Source: Anniella stebbinsi
Taxonomy: Eukaryota; Chordata; Lepidosauria; Squamata; Anniellidae
Reading direction: 5' to 3'
NCBI GenBank assembly: GCA_029215795.1
Contig: JARDYH010000002.1
Span: forward strand, 21,383,001 to 21,447,000
Length of the DNA: 64,000 bases
Below the pieces are notes generated by a model, which searched no databases, was not told the origin of the DNA, and saw only the letters and a program-made list of their open reading frames with translations. A program made the translations under genes and the position numbers. Below, in pieces: positions 43,126 through 53,938 of the stretch (positions are counted from its first letter, which is position 1; every line of letters starts with the position of its first letter).

Positions 43126-43821
43126 GTAAAATGGTTTGCTTCACAAACACCCCTCCCTAAAGGCAGGCTAGAAAAATTGGCCCATTTTACAAATGTTGAA
43201 TTCCTTGATAATACGGCTATGCATGCCATAGGTTTGGTGGCTTGATGTGCAGTCTGTGGAGGAGATCAAGTGTTTGAGGTATTGGCTCTGAATATTTTTC
43301 TAGTTCTTGTTTTGTGGTTTTGGTGCATTGCACTAGTATGGATTATGGTAGGCTGATAGTTGTGGCCTCATGTTATCCACGAGGCCCTGTCTTCTACCTG
43401 AGTTAGAATTCCGGGGGGGGGGGGGGACAGATGAAGAAAGCCACATTGCAGAATAAATTTCATATGCTACGTTCTCCAGTGATGGGAACAACCCTCTGGA
43501 TTACTGCAGAAATGTCATGCATGAAAAAGGCCAACTAACTGGTTTGGTACTGGTTTTACTAGCATGGGCACTTCTAAGCTTCAAAGGTGGCTTTGAGAAG
43601 GCACAGAGATTTCTTTGTTAGAGATTTTGGCCTCCCTCCTTACAGAGCAGTGAAGCTTTGTGGCGTGTACTCCAGGACACTGCAAGCCACGTGCCTGACC
43701 CATTCAACACATGTTTCCCCAGGGATCATTTGCTCACAGGAATTTGGGATGTATAAACAACATCATGTGTTGGGACAAAGAGAAATTGCCACCTCTGATA
43801 TACTCATGCAGGCTGAAAATG
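43126..43821. other. no recognisable feature; G run at 43412-43424
   Basis: Poly-G run only. A 62-81 codon frame near 43600 is without motif. Confidence 0.4.
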
Positions 43822-43995
43822 CCGGGGCTTAATGGTAGAGCACCTACTTTGCATGCAGAAGGTCCCAGGTTCAATCTCCAGCATCTCCAAGTACGGCTTA
43901 AAAGAAATACTACCTAAAACATTGGAGAGCTGCTGCCAGTCACTAGGCTAGATGGACCAAAGGTTTGACTCAGTATACGGCAGCTTCCTGTTGAG
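43822..43995 (+). mobile_element. tRNA-Ala-derived SINE
   Basis: 'ggcttaatggtagagcacct' (box A), 'actttgcatgcagaaggtcc' (anticodon-like TGC), 'caggttcaatctccagcatc' (box B), then 'gctgctgccagtcactaggc', 'tagatggaccaaaggtttga', 'ctcagtatacggcagcttcc'. Nearly full-length. The best representative of this SINE in the window. Not a tRNA gene because the acceptor stem does not pair and there is a long 3' body. Confidence 0.85.
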
Positions 43996-44539
43996 AAAGC
44001 AAAGCTACAAACCTTCATCTACCTGCTTCGTATGGAGGCCTCTGCATGTAGTTTGGTTCTTGCAAGAGAACTGCATGATGGGATTGTGCCTGAATGTAAG
44101 GTAATGCTGAAACTGCTTAATTGGAAAGAAATGCTTAACTGGAATTTCTAACTGTCAAGACCTTTTGATATAGGATGAGACAAATAAACAGCTTGATAAG
44201 GAGGACTGACCATCCAGGCCAATCTAACATTTCTAGAAGAGTTATATGGGCCGCCTGTTGATAAGGTATAATGAAGAAGTTTTCTTTGATCTGTCTTTGT
44301 TTTGCTACAGAATTTTACCAACTGCTAATTAGTTAAGATGCTATTTTGTATAAATATACCTGCCTTTCATGCTGCCAGGAGAGAAATTATTTGTAGGACC
44401 CTCTCCATGCAGCTGCATTACACTCAGTAAAACAGAGTTGCATTACAACCAAAGTGGATTTTTATCCTTGATACTATCATCCTATGAAGAGGATGCAGCC
44501 GTTTCAGCAGCAAACTTAAATAAATGATTGCGGTGATAG
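43996..44539. other. possible LTR-like or promoter-like region (weak)
   Basis: Contains 'tttgtataaatatacctgcc' (TATA-like at 44348-44357) followed about 80 bases on by 'cactcagtaaaacagagttg'. This spacing recalls an LTR U3-R-U5 layout, but I cannot define TG...CA ends, a duplication or a canonical AATAAA. Unresolved. Confidence 0.2.
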
Positions 44540-45000
44540 TTACTTATTTATTGCATTTCTATATCCCAATAGCAGATCAGAACTGTTAAATTCACAAAAC
44601 ACAGCATAAGACACATTATAAAACTTTATAACTTTAAAACTACAATTTAAAATAATATTAATAATAATATAAAATAAAAATAAATCCGAAATAAAAACTA
44701 GCAACAATGCAGAGATTTAAAATGCAACAACAGATTTAAAACAAGACTAAAATGCCTGAGAAAACAAGATCTTCACCTGGTGCAGATAAAAGCGTAATAT
44801 AGGCACCAGGTGAGCCTCTCTGGGAAGCTCGTTCCACAACTGGGGTGCCACAACAGAAAAGGCCCTCTTCTTGGTAGCCACCCACCTCACTTCCTTTAGC
44901 AGGGGCTTCTGGAGAAGGATCACGGATTATGCTCTTAGGGTCCTGGAAGATACATATCGGAGGAGACGATCCTTCAAGTAACCTGGCTCCAAGCCATTTA
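44540..45000 (-). mobile_element. L2-type LINE 3' end, minus strand
   Basis: Plus-strand text 'ttatttattgcatttctata' (tail), 'cacctggtgcagataaaagc', 'ctctgggaagctcgttccac', 'aactggggtgccacaacaga', 'aaggccctcttcttggtagc' and 'gatccttcaagtaacctggc'. Inverted, these spell the AP.LW.ELP.E.HL...F.LAP.QVKILF reading. Broken frame. Confidence 0.75.
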
Positions 45001-45065
45001 TGTGGAACCTTCCCTCACTAAGAACTAGCTTACTAAGCCATTTATGTGGAACCTTCCCTCACTAA
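44991..45065 (+). repeat. 31-bp exact duplication
   Basis: The 31 bases at 44991-45021 ('aagccatttatgtggaacct' onward) recur exactly at 45035-45065, with 13 bases between. The pair sits at the junction of a minus-strand and a plus-strand LINE tail. It is either a recent local duplication or an unusually long insertion-site duplication. Confidence 0.8.
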
Positions 45066-45208
45066 AATGTTTTAAGGGTGTTTTTAGGATGTTTTAGGAT
45101 TTTTTATGCAGTTTTAATAATATGTGTTATGTTTTAATCAGTTTTATGTATTTTATCATGTTGTTGTTCCCCGCCTCGATCCAGATGGAGAGGCAGGTAA
45201 GAAATAAA

Positions 45209-45254
<46 letters not shown>
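45066..45254 (+). mobile_element. L2-type LINE 3' tail, plus strand, with (TTA)n
   Basis: 'gttgttccccgcctcgatcc', 'agatggagaggcaggtaaga', 'aataaattg' then about 15 TTA/ATT units (45211-45254). It mirrors the inverted tail at 17948-17990. Confidence 0.8.
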
Positions 45255-45255
<1 letters not shown>

Positions 45256-45535
45256 AAAACCAGCTCACTAATCTCATTTTTAAAAAGCCTCTTTCTCCAA
45301 AAACCCAATGGATTTTTACCTCAGAGAGGCTCTCCAAATAAACTTTTCAATGTAACTTTTAGTGGGGTGGGAGCAGCTGCCCCTTCCTCACCCCTTTGAA
45401 TCAAAAGGCAGAGTTTCTCTGTCCTTTACACCTCTCCTTCCTGCCCCATGACTGGACCTCCAGCATTCAACTCTGTTGGGATGAAACAGAGAATATCCTG
45501 GGAGTAGAGAATGTGCCTAACCCTTCCTATTCAAG
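45255..45535. other. no recognisable feature
   Basis: Nothing recognised. Confidence 0.4.
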
Positions 45536-45938
45536 GTGTTTTCCCTGATGCAGTGCATTCATGTACTGCAGAGAAGAGGATGCAGCAGTGACATTACAGC
45601 TATTACATGCTTTCTGCCACCACTGGAGTTCCCATTTACATGGAGCTGCCTTCGAAGATGGCTCAGAAGCTGCAGCTTGTACAAAATGCGGCAGCCAGGG
45701 ATGAGGAGGTCCAAACATGTAACAGCAATTCTGGCCTACTTGCACTGGCTGCCTGTATGTTTCCAAGCCAGATTCAAGATACTGGTTTAAAACCTTACAC
45801 GGCTCGGGACCACAATACCTGATGGAGCACCTCTCTCAGCATCAACCAACCAATACACTACGTTCAGCATCCAAGGCCCTCTTCCAGGTGCGTCCTAGGG
45901 TTGGAGGACAGCAATGAGAGAGAGGGCCTTCTTGGTGG

Positions 45939-46573
45939 TGTCAAGGAAATTCGAATGTGAGCCTGAACCCTGTTCTCCTAAGCAGGTAAAGGACAGAAAA
46001 GTAGACTGTGAGCTTGTCCTTCCCGAAGGTTCAGAGAGAGAAGAATGTTGTTTGTGAGATAACTGTAAAATGTTTATGCTTCATGACCTCACATTTTAGC
46101 AAAGCAACTTGCTAATGTATGCCCTGGTTTACTTCCTTGTCACCTCAAACAGGCTGTATGTTTAGAAGTCATAAGAAAACATTTACCCTGATGCTAAAAC
46201 CTTTATCCTGATGCTATGCCCCTCCAAGTTGTTGCATCAGGCTATATTTGATTGGATAATTTAGAAACATATGTGCTGTATTTGATTGGTTCTTAGTTCT
46301 TATATTTTAATTGGATGTAGATTTCATATCCTAATGCATGGATTGGTGCCTTTTTGGATCGTGTACTGATTGGTACCCTTTTGTATCCGTGCCGCGATTG
46401 GTGTTTTTTGTAACCCACTGACCAAATGCCAGTCTCACTTTGCTCTCGCTCCTGAGTGTAGACTCCTTGCAATTGCTTGTAATAAACTTTCTCTTATAGA
46501 AGGAGACCACGTATTGAGATTCCTTGCCCCCCACTGAAAGATCCTAAGATTGAGAAGCAGAAATTCCTCAACA
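45939..46573 (+). mobile_element. solo LTR of an endogenous retrovirus-like element (635 bp)
   Basis: Starts TGTCAAGGAAATTC and ends AGAAATTCCTCAACA, giving an imperfect terminal inverted repeat and the TG...CA ends. A perfect 4-bp duplication 'gtgg' flanks it (45935-45938, 46574-46577). Polyadenylation signal AATAAA at 46481-46486, about 90 bases before the end, fits an R-U5 layout. No gag, pol, env or second LTR nearby, so this is a recombination relic. The 4-bp duplication is typical of gammaretrovirus-like elements. U3 contains a periodic ATTGG array. Confidence 0.85.
46251..46401 (+). promoter_or_regulatory. array of six ATTGG (inverted CCAAT) motifs in the LTR U3
   Basis: ATTGG occurs at 46251, 46285, 46310, 46342, 46369 and 46397, with intervals of 34, 25, 32, 27 and 28 bases, often preceded by G or TTTG. 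CCAAT boxes in this orientation bind NF-Y. Such multiplicity and near-regular spacing upstream of the AATAAA suggest an LTR promoter or enhancer block. Binding is inferred, not shown. Confidence 0.55.
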
Positions 46574-46979
46574 GTGGTGCCCCCCAATGGAATGATCTCC
46601 CCAATGAGGCCTGGCTGGCGCCAACACTGTTGACTTTTTGGCGCCAGGTAAAACTGCTCTCTTCTCCCAGGCATTTGGCAGCATATCATGAGTTTTTAAT
46701 CAGGTCCTCGATTGTCTTTGGCTGATCGTCTAAAAATAATTTTAGGTATATTTCACCAGTGTGTGTGTGTGTGTGTTAGCAAATGCTTGTTTGCACTTTG
46801 TAATGTAATGATTTTTAATTTTTGTGAACCGCCAGACAGCTGCAGCTATGGGGCGCTATAGAAATATAATAAATGGATTGAATGAAATAAATTGCATATT
46901 TTACCCCACATCCAGCTGTAGAATATATTGTAAATTGTGTTGCTCTGAACATTATCCAAATAACTACACATGTTCAATG

Positions 46980-47190
46980 CCAGGGAGGTGCAGCAGTTAG
47001 ACTATTGGCCTATGACTGGGGAGTCCCAGGTTCAAACCTCCATAGAATCATGAAACTCCGTGAGTGACTTTTGCCGGTCGTATTTGCTCAGCCTAGCTTA
47101 CTTCATAGGATTGTTGTGAGGAAAAAGGAGGTGTAAATTATGCACACTGCCTTCAGCACATGGTGTGGGGTGGGAGGCAGAATATACATA
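46980..47190 (+). mobile_element. tRNA-derived SINE
   Basis: 'aggtgcagcagttagactat' (box A region), 'ggagtcccaggttcaaacct' (box B at 47029-47039), 'atcatgaaactccgtgagtg', 'cagcctagcttacttcatag', 'gattgttgtgaggaaaaagg', 'gcacactgccttcagcac'. Near full-length with a short AT-rich tail ('acatataataaataaac'). Confidence 0.8.
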
Positions 47191-47329
47191 TAATAAATAA
47201 ACAATATTCCCAAACTTCTTCCATTCCCGCTGGTCATATAAGAACTACTATTTAACTTTAAGAACTAGTGCCTGACTTTGCTTTTTTCCCTCTTCCCTCC
47301 CCATTCCTTTTTCCTTTTGTGTTATGCCT

Positions 47330-47460
47330 TTTAGATGGCAAGGCTGCAGGCAGCAACTGTCTTGTTTTATTGATTGCATGTAAGTCACTCTGGGAGCCAT
47401 TTGAGGTGAAGAGCAGGGTAAAATGCTAGTCCTCCTCCTCCTCCTCCTCCTCCTCCTCTT
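47330..47460 (+). mobile_element. LINE-type 3' tail with (CTC)n
   Basis: 'gattgcatgtaagtcactct', 'gggagccatttgaggtgaag', 'agcagggtaaaatgc', then (CTC)n at 47429-47458. Typical non-LTR retrotransposon terminus, no coding part left. The arginine-run frame on the other strand is from the CTC repeat. Confidence 0.6.
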
Positions 47461-48404
47461 TCTCTTTAAATATGAAAATGTAATGGGCACAATCCAGCCA
47501 AAGAAGCACTTTTACCTCCATTGATTTCTGTGTGAGAGAACTGAGTGCATGGCTAATTCTCCCACATGGTTAGTTCTCCCATTGAAAGCAGTGTGGCTTA
47601 CAAATGCTTAACTTTGCTTGGATCATGTCCATTTAAAAAAAATGAAAAAGAAGTTCCTTACCAGATCAGAATAGCTTCTGTTCATTTTCTCAAATGTGTG
47701 ATACTTGCCTCAAAAAAATAAATAAATAAATAAATAAACGGGAAAACTCTAAATACAAACATTCAAAGCCTAGCTCTGTACTTCCTGTCTTTTAGATTTT
47801 CTAACATGTAAATTGACTGTTACAAAGAGGATTAACTACCAGAATTGAACAACTGGACTTCAACATTCAACCCTGTTCTCTATTCACAGCCAGGCAAGAA
47901 CAAGTGTCCGGAATCCTAATGTCCTTTTGAGTTTGAGCTTATCTGATCTGCATACTAAGCACAAATTTCAATTGTTTCGAACTTTAATTCATTGGTGGCC
48001 CTGAGAATGGAGTATTTTATTGCTAATTGAACTTTAAGAAGCTAGAAGAAAGTCTGAGAGCAATTGGGACACCAGACACGCATTTTAGTGAAGTACAGTT
48101 ATTTCAAAAGAATTTAGTTACTTGGTTTCATGTTGCGACTTAACGATCATCTAGGAAATTATGAGATTTTCCTTTAGCAAGCCTACAGCCCAGTTTTAAT
48201 AGGTTTTACTTGGAAATTTATTCATTAAATTGTTGTTTTAAACATGTTTTATAGTGCTTTTTAAATGTAAGCACTTCAAGTATGGGGAGAGCATCATGTG
48301 TGTTTTAAATAAACAAGCTGTATTGCGTTCAGTGGATATACTTAGTATTGCACCTTGTTGTGTTTGTTTTTATTGTTGTTTAACATTTACGGAGAACATC
48401 CTAC
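47461..48404. other. no gene seen; short (AAAT)n at 47717-47739
   Basis: AT-rich, single-copy-looking DNA. Nothing recognised. Confidence 0.45.
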
Positions 48405-48510
48405 TTTTCTAAGTACTTTGCAGCTCTCACATTGTCATAAGCCTTACAACAACCCTGTAAGGCAGGCCAATATTTATTATTGTCTCCAGGAAAGGCACAA
48501 GGGAGCTGAA
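48405..48510 (+). mobile_element. MIR-like CORE-SINE or L2 tail remnant
   Basis: 'tcacattgtcataagcctta', 'caacaaccctgtaaggcagg', 'ccaatatttattattgtctc', 'cagg' follows the MIR wording (ctcac..aacaaccctatgaggtaggta.tattatt..cc). An old amniote-wide repeat. Confidence 0.65.
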
Positions 48511-48544
48511 AAAAAGCAGGGGCTTTCTCTTTAATATCTCAGTT

Positions 48545-48935
48545 TCTTAGAGAGCAATCCTATGGCCCCTAGACAGGGGCATAGGATTGTTCAGTTTACT
48601 GGCTCTGAGGTCGGAGTCAGGGCTCTGACCTCAGAGCCAGTAAAACTTGCCCTGTCTCCTCCCTCTCATAGCCGGCATGGAGGCGGGGAAAAGGGGGAAG
48701 TCCTGGGGGCTATGCTCACCCCAATCTCCAAAATCGCTTGTCTAGCAAAAATGCAGGGCTGCAGGAGCACAGGGGCAAGGATTGCCTCCATGCTCTGGCC
48801 ACCCTGCATTAGGACACTCAGCATCCTCCAACTTCAGAGGCTGCCAACTATCAACATAGGATTGCACACTTACCTGGAAATAAGTCCCATTGGACACAAA
48901 AGGATTTACTTCTGGGCATAAATGCATAGGATTGT
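48545..48935. repeat. family K palindromes with a perfect 18-bp hairpin
   Basis: 'gagcaatcctatggccccta' and its partner 'gggcataggattgttc' form one small foldback (48552-48591). 'cataggattgcacacttacc' ... 'aaataagtcccattggacac' ... 'gcataggattgtgttg' forms another (48857-48937). Between them lies a hairpin with stems 48595-48612 and 48627-48644 ('tttactggctctgaggtc' and its exact inverse) and a 14-base loop. Non-coding. Confidence 0.6.
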
Positions 48936-50499
48936 GTTGTAAGTCACTAAGTACCATCAGCCCTTAATGCAATCAAAGCAAGGCAATTTTTCACGAATTT
49001 GTTTTGTGGCAGCCTGATGTTTCCTAGGTTCCTGCGGATTTGTGCTGCGATCCTTTCTAAGCAGCTGACCGAAGAGCAGGGCTTGATCAAAGCAGTGCCT
49101 CAAAATTCTTGTGCTATTTGTCAGCCATATCCTCTGCTTAGAGCTGCACTGGTGCAAAGGCTTGTATGTTTGTGCTTGTCCATTGCCAAATGCTGCCGGA
49201 GCATAGAGTGATCAGGTACTGTGCAATACTCACCCACACAGCTTCTTGGTTATCAGCCTTTAGAAATGTGACACTGTCATGTGATAGAGCCTTGGCATGG
49301 CCATTGAAAGAGGCACAGTAGTCCTTTTGTTGTTATCTAGGGCTGAAATCAGTTGCATTAGGAACTACACATCTACAGTTTCTTTCTGTGTTTAAAGCTC
49401 ATTGTATGTAAATGCAAACAGATGTGGATCTGTGGAACAGAGATACTGAGGTCCACCTAGGTAGGATAAAATGACCCATGGTGCTGCAAATGCTTAATCT
49501 TTCTAACAAAGCCCTTCATATCAAGAATATCAGTCATGATAGCTTTTGTCAGTTTTTATTTTTTATTTTAATTCTAGAGACTTGCCAGGGTGGCTTCAGT
49601 CTGTTTATTTAACTGAATCTACAGCAGTTGGACAGCTCTTCCTGTCTTTGAGCGAGTGCCCTGAGAAGTCTAGCTATCAGTCCAACCAAGTTCAGTTTAT
49701 GTATTTGTTACTGAAAGATATAGATGCTGCATGCTGGAACGAAGGGCTTGTACTAACAATGTGAGGAAGGAGGGAAAGGTTGAGCAACCGGAGCAAATTT
49801 CTGCATTGCACATTATGAATTCTAATATTAAAAGCAGCACCAGCACTCAGCACAGTGGGGCAAATGCCAGGGCCCAGCAGGACCCCCCACTGCTGCCCTT
49901 GGCCTGCTGGAGATTTCACCTAATCACTTGGAGGTGGCTGCACCAAGTGGAACTCCAAACTCACTCAGAGCATACGGGATTTCTCTGATGGATCAGAAAA
50001 AAAGCTAATATATTACGTTATTTGGTTATCCTGTCAGCATGTAAATCTATTTTGGGAACAGGTACCCATAGATCCACTAGTAATAGCACTGGTATATATA
50101 AAATAAGTTGGGACAAAAAATATACTAAATTAATCTTTACTGCAATGATTGCGGCAGAAGAATTAATAGCAAAATATCGGAAATGATAGCAGATACCTTT
50201 GTATATCTGAAATCTTTGGGGAATGTATAGAATACTGTGATAAACCATTATGGGTTTATGCAAAATGTATAGATAAGTGTAAATTTAGATCTGTAGGTGG
50301 AATTAACACATGAAATGTTTTTATTGCATAGTTATATATCTAGAAAGAAAGAAAAGAATTACATGGCCATGAGTGGAAAACTGTGTCTCTTCTCTTCAGT
50401 GATGTCAAAGTAGGGCTGACCCAAGACACTTTGCTGCTTGAGGTAAAGGGTAAGATGGTGTCTACAGCCCCAGTCTATATACAGGAAACAGAGCAGTAG
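48936..50499. other. no recognisable feature
   Basis: About 1.5 kb of AT-rich sequence. Short frames only, no motif. Confidence 0.4.
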
Positions 50500-50870
50500 C
50501 CCATGAAACTGTTGTAACAAGGTAGTCACATCCTCACTGTTGAGCATATGAGTGAGAAAAGTCCTTCTTGGTGGCTGCTCCCAAGCTCTGGGTTGGCTAG
50601 GTTGGCTCCGTCTCAACTGCCTTCGGCCAGCAGGCAAATATATTTTTATTCAAGCAGGCCTTTGGCATATAAGCTGGTTTATTGGTTGGGTGCTGTTTTT
50701 ATTTTTTTATTGTTCTGAGTGTTTTTAATTCTGTGTTAGAATGTATTTAAAGTATTTGTTCTTTTATTGTTTTAACCAAGATTTTATTATTTGGTTGTTA
50801 TTACTGTTAACCGCCTTGAACACTTTTTTCTTGGTGGAAAGATGGGGTATAAATCAAACGAATAACTATT
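50500..50870 (+). mobile_element. L2-type LINE 3' end, plus strand
   Basis: 'gaaaagtccttcttggtggc' and 'tgctcccaagctctgggttg' encode KSFLVAAPKLWV, followed by NIFLFKQAFGI. The 3' UTR ends 'taaccgccttgaacactttt', 'gatggggtataaatcaaacg'. Upstream part missing. Confidence 0.75.
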
Positions 50871-51349
50871 CAAAAGCCAACTGGACTATTGTTGAATCTT
50901 GGCAATGGGACAGCATCCTCCACCACACCTGAGGGCATCAGGCATCCTTAAAGGATACATGGACAGGTTGCATTGCATACAGAACTCTGCCCTTTAACAG
51001 AATGGCTGGGGGGGGGTCAAGAGGAGTAGCTCGGGGGACTGCTGCTGCCCATCCCTAGCATCTCCTGATAGAAGTAGCCACATCTTTCTGTCTAATGGTG
51101 GGGCTGGCTCTGAGTCAGGGACATTGCCCAGTTCCCTGTGGCTATGAGGCATAGAACATCTGAAAAGCAAAAGAGGTGAGAACTCCTGGGGTGAGTATTG
51201 CATTGAACCAGCAAAGCCAATCTGGAATGCACATGCTGGGGGGGGGGGGGGAAATGAGAAAAAGAAAAACAAGGGCATGACTTGGAGCGTCTCTATATTA
51301 AGTAAAAAAAAACCTGCACCATTACCATTCTTTCTTCTTCCGGGGTTCT
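50871..51349. other. no recognisable feature; G run at 51236-51251
   Basis: Poly-G run of about 14 only. Confidence 0.4.
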
Positions 51350-51640
51350 TTCTGTGTCGACCAGGGCTCCTTTAGAAGGTGACCAATGGCGACCACGTGA
51401 TTTGTAATTGAAACCTTCTCCTCCATAAAGTTAGATGAAATGGTTCTATCTAGTGGCCCACAATATCCCACAATAATTTTCAATAGTGCATTACCTCTGA
51501 TCTTTTTTAAAGTGAGATTACCAGGGGAAGGTGTAGAGGTCCTGGAGATTGACGGCGTCATGTAAAGGACCTGCAAACCCCTGTGAATGGCCAGTCGTGA
51601 GTGTGCAATAAACTGTTCGTGTAGAGAAGCTCTTGGACTG
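51350..51640. repeat. family G interspersed repeat
   Basis: Shares ordered text with 63040-63390 and 60380-60510: 'gaccacgtgatttgtaattg' (gaccacatgctctataattg at 63113), 'ggagattgacggcgtcatgt', 'aaaggacctgcaaacccctg', 'atggccagtcgtgagtgtgc', 'aataaactgttcgtgtagag'. Probably a DNA element. Terminus 'gagaagctctt' recurs. Non-coding. Confidence 0.5.
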
Positions 51641-53109
51641 AAAGCATCTGTATCCCAATGAGAAAAAGATTATAGATGTGGTTCCTTCAAAAAGGAGAAT
51701 GTAAACCTGAGCATAACATACTGGGAAGTATGTCCCATTGGAATAAGACAAGGGTTGTAGATAAATTACCAATGACATGGAGACATGGGCCTCAAGCCAA
51801 TAGAAGGAATAATGCATGCAAAAGAAGGGCTATGAGTGCATCTCTCCAGGCCAAAAGCCCAATCTAGAAGCCAGGGATACACAGGTTAGATTGTGTTTAA
51901 GGGAAGAGAGGGATTCATCTAATCCTTCCTGTTCTTCAGTCCCCAAACAAATGATCAGCAGCCCTGAGCACAATATAATCCAGCTCTGGATCAGGCTTAT
52001 AGTCATGGATTTTTGTTCATGTGGAAAAATGCTAATGTTTTGTAGTATTTGTAGTAGCTCCAGAAATGTACAGCATCATTGGCAAACTTCCAGTACCTTG
52101 GAGAATGAACAGCTGTGTGATGGGGCACTGCACTTACTATAGATCTCCCTTGAGGCATTCTATGAAACCTTGTAAACACTCAGCCAATAGAGCTGATAGC
52201 CTGCAGAAAGCAACAAAATGAGGAATGAAAAAGAAAAGGGGACATGACTAAGGTGAGTACATAACTACATTAGAAGTTGTCTGTCATGACCTGCACAGGC
52301 AAAGGGGTGTGATAGTTTGCCAAAAGCATCAGTATCTGGGTGGTTCAGAACATACATAACACAGGCCCAGAAGAGATAATGATTTGTCTATGTAGTTTTC
52401 CTACCAGATCATGTTCATCTAAGCAAACAACAATAAATTATGTTACTTCAAACAGGATCCAGCGGGGATCTTACTGAGAATAGCTCCTCTAGAATTTCAT
52501 TCATTTTATACCCAATAAATTTTGAAAGAGCTTTTCATTTTATTTGATGCCATGAGATCATTTCAACTCAAGTCCTAACACTGCCCCATCTTGCTCTGTA
52601 GTCAGGGTAGAATACCTACATTTCTCTTTAAGTGTGTCAGATTTACCTGCAGGGTAAGTTCATGTTATGTTAACAGTTGCCTTTTGCTGATCCCATCAGT
52701 CAATTCGTTACATTCTTTCCTTCATCTGATTACATTGAGAATATTGTGATTTAAGACACCAGTTATTTGCTTGAAATGTGCTGGGTTTTAGCATTAGGGA
52801 TGAAATAGCCCGGGATAAAAATAGCTGCAGTGATCTTCAAGATGGATTATTGCAGTTATTTTAATTGCCTAACTTGGAGCTTTAAAAATTAGCTATTTCA
52901 TAACTGTAGGTGTTGGAATCACATAAGAAAGAGGGGGAATATGCGGGTTCTAAATCATTGCAGGGATCCCAAATGTGTAGGGCAGGCACCTACTGCAAAT
53001 GTTCACTCTCAAGCTTGTGGAGAACGATAGTGATGGCGAGGAGGAGGCTGAGCAAGCACACTCGTCTCCAGACTCCCTCAAAAAATGGCTGCCTGTTAGC
53101 TACCAAGCC
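51641..53109. other. no recognisable feature
   Basis: About 1.5 kb with no recognised exon, RNA or repeat. A 108-codon frame (51816-52142) has no motif. Confidence 0.4.
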
Positions 53110-53760
53110 ACATTCAAAGTTCGGTTGTTGACATACAAAAGCTAGAGTGACCATGTGGAAAGGAGGACAGGGCTCCTGTATCTTTAACAGTTGTACTGAA
53201 AAGGGAATTTCGGCAGGTGTCCATTGTATGCATGCAGCACCTGGTGAAATTTTCTTTTCATCACAACAGTTAAAGCTGCAGGAGCCCTGCCCTCTCGACC
53301 AGATACTGTTGTGATGAAGAGGGAATTTTAGCAGGTGCTGCATGCATACAAATAACACCTGCTGAAATTCCCTTTCCTATATAACTGTTAAAGATATGGT
53401 CACCCTACAAAAGCCCTAAATATCTTTGGACCAGGGTACCTAGCAGACCGCCTCACCCTATTTATACCCAACCGGCCCTTAAATTCGTCAGAAGAGGCCT
53501 TGCTAGCCATTCCGCAGCCAACAGAATATCGCCATGTAACATCTCAAAAGCAAGCCTACTCAGTAGCAGCTCCCACACTCTGTTATTCCTCCTCCATGCA
53601 GTTTAGGGTGGCAGAAAATGTGGTGTGTTTTAAATGCCTCCTGACAATGTACTTGTTCAAGCAGGCTTTCCTTGGCTTGTAACCGAGGAATATGACTCTG
53701 CTCCGTTTTAGTGTTTCGTTTCATTGTTCCTTTTTATTTATTCTTTATTCTTTCATTTAC
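53000..53760 (+). mobile_element. L2-type LINE 3' part split by a family A MITE
   Basis: 53080-53142 encodes KWLPVSYQATFKVRLLTYKS. After the MITE, 53408-53690 encodes KALNIFGPGYLADRLTLF, then a decayed SVAAPTLCYSSS and LLTMYLFKQAFLGL. These are consecutive parts of the L2-type C-terminus. Removing the insertion and one duplicated 'caaaagc' restores the LTYK.ALNI.GPGYLADRL reading. Confidence 0.85.
53143..53407. mobile_element. family A1 hAT-like MITE (265 bp) inside an L2 LINE
   Basis: Ends 'tagagtgaccatgtgg' and 'atatggtcacccta'. Flanked by 'caaaagc' on both sides (53136-53142, 53408-53414), with an eighth shared base possible depending on the exact end. Interior in A1 order. The host LINE reading proves both insertion and boundaries. 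Confidence 0.9.
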
Positions 53761-53789
53761 TTCAAAGCAGGACTGAGACTAGCCCTAGA

Positions 53790-53930
53790 AGTAGGGATGG
53801 GCAACATGTGGCCCTCTAGCGTGTTTTGGTGTACAAGTCCCATCAGCCCTCACCACTGACTACCTGGCTAGGGCTGGTGGGCATTATAAGCCAAAACATC
53901 TGGAGGGCCACCAGTTGCCCACCAGAGATC
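53790..53930. repeat. family J palindromic repeat
   Basis: 'aagtagggatgggcaacatg', 'tggccctctagcgtgttttg', 'gtacaagtcccatcagccct' and mirrored 'ccaaaacatctggagggcca', 'ccagttgccc'. A good full copy. Confidence 0.7.
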
Positions 53931-53938
53931 ATTTTATG

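Larger units (their letters stand above)
45536..46890 (+). mobile_element. L2-type LINE 3' part, plus strand, split by a solo LTR
   Basis: 45640-45938 encodes, with frameshifts, QKLQLVQNAAAR..., LHWLPVCFQARFKILV, LKPYTARDHNT. 46574-46890 continues with 'tgccccccaatggaatgatc', the 'ggcgccaggtaaaactgctc' segment, a (TG)n run (46761-46776) and the tail 'aaccgccagacagctgcagc'. Removing the LTR and one 'gtgg' restores 'cttggtggtgcccccc', the normal LINE reading. Confidence 0.85.

Noticed and set aside
43822..43900. tRNA-Ala gene
   Set aside because: Boxes A and B are present but the acceptor stem does not pair, there are no terminator Ts at the right place, and a SINE body follows.
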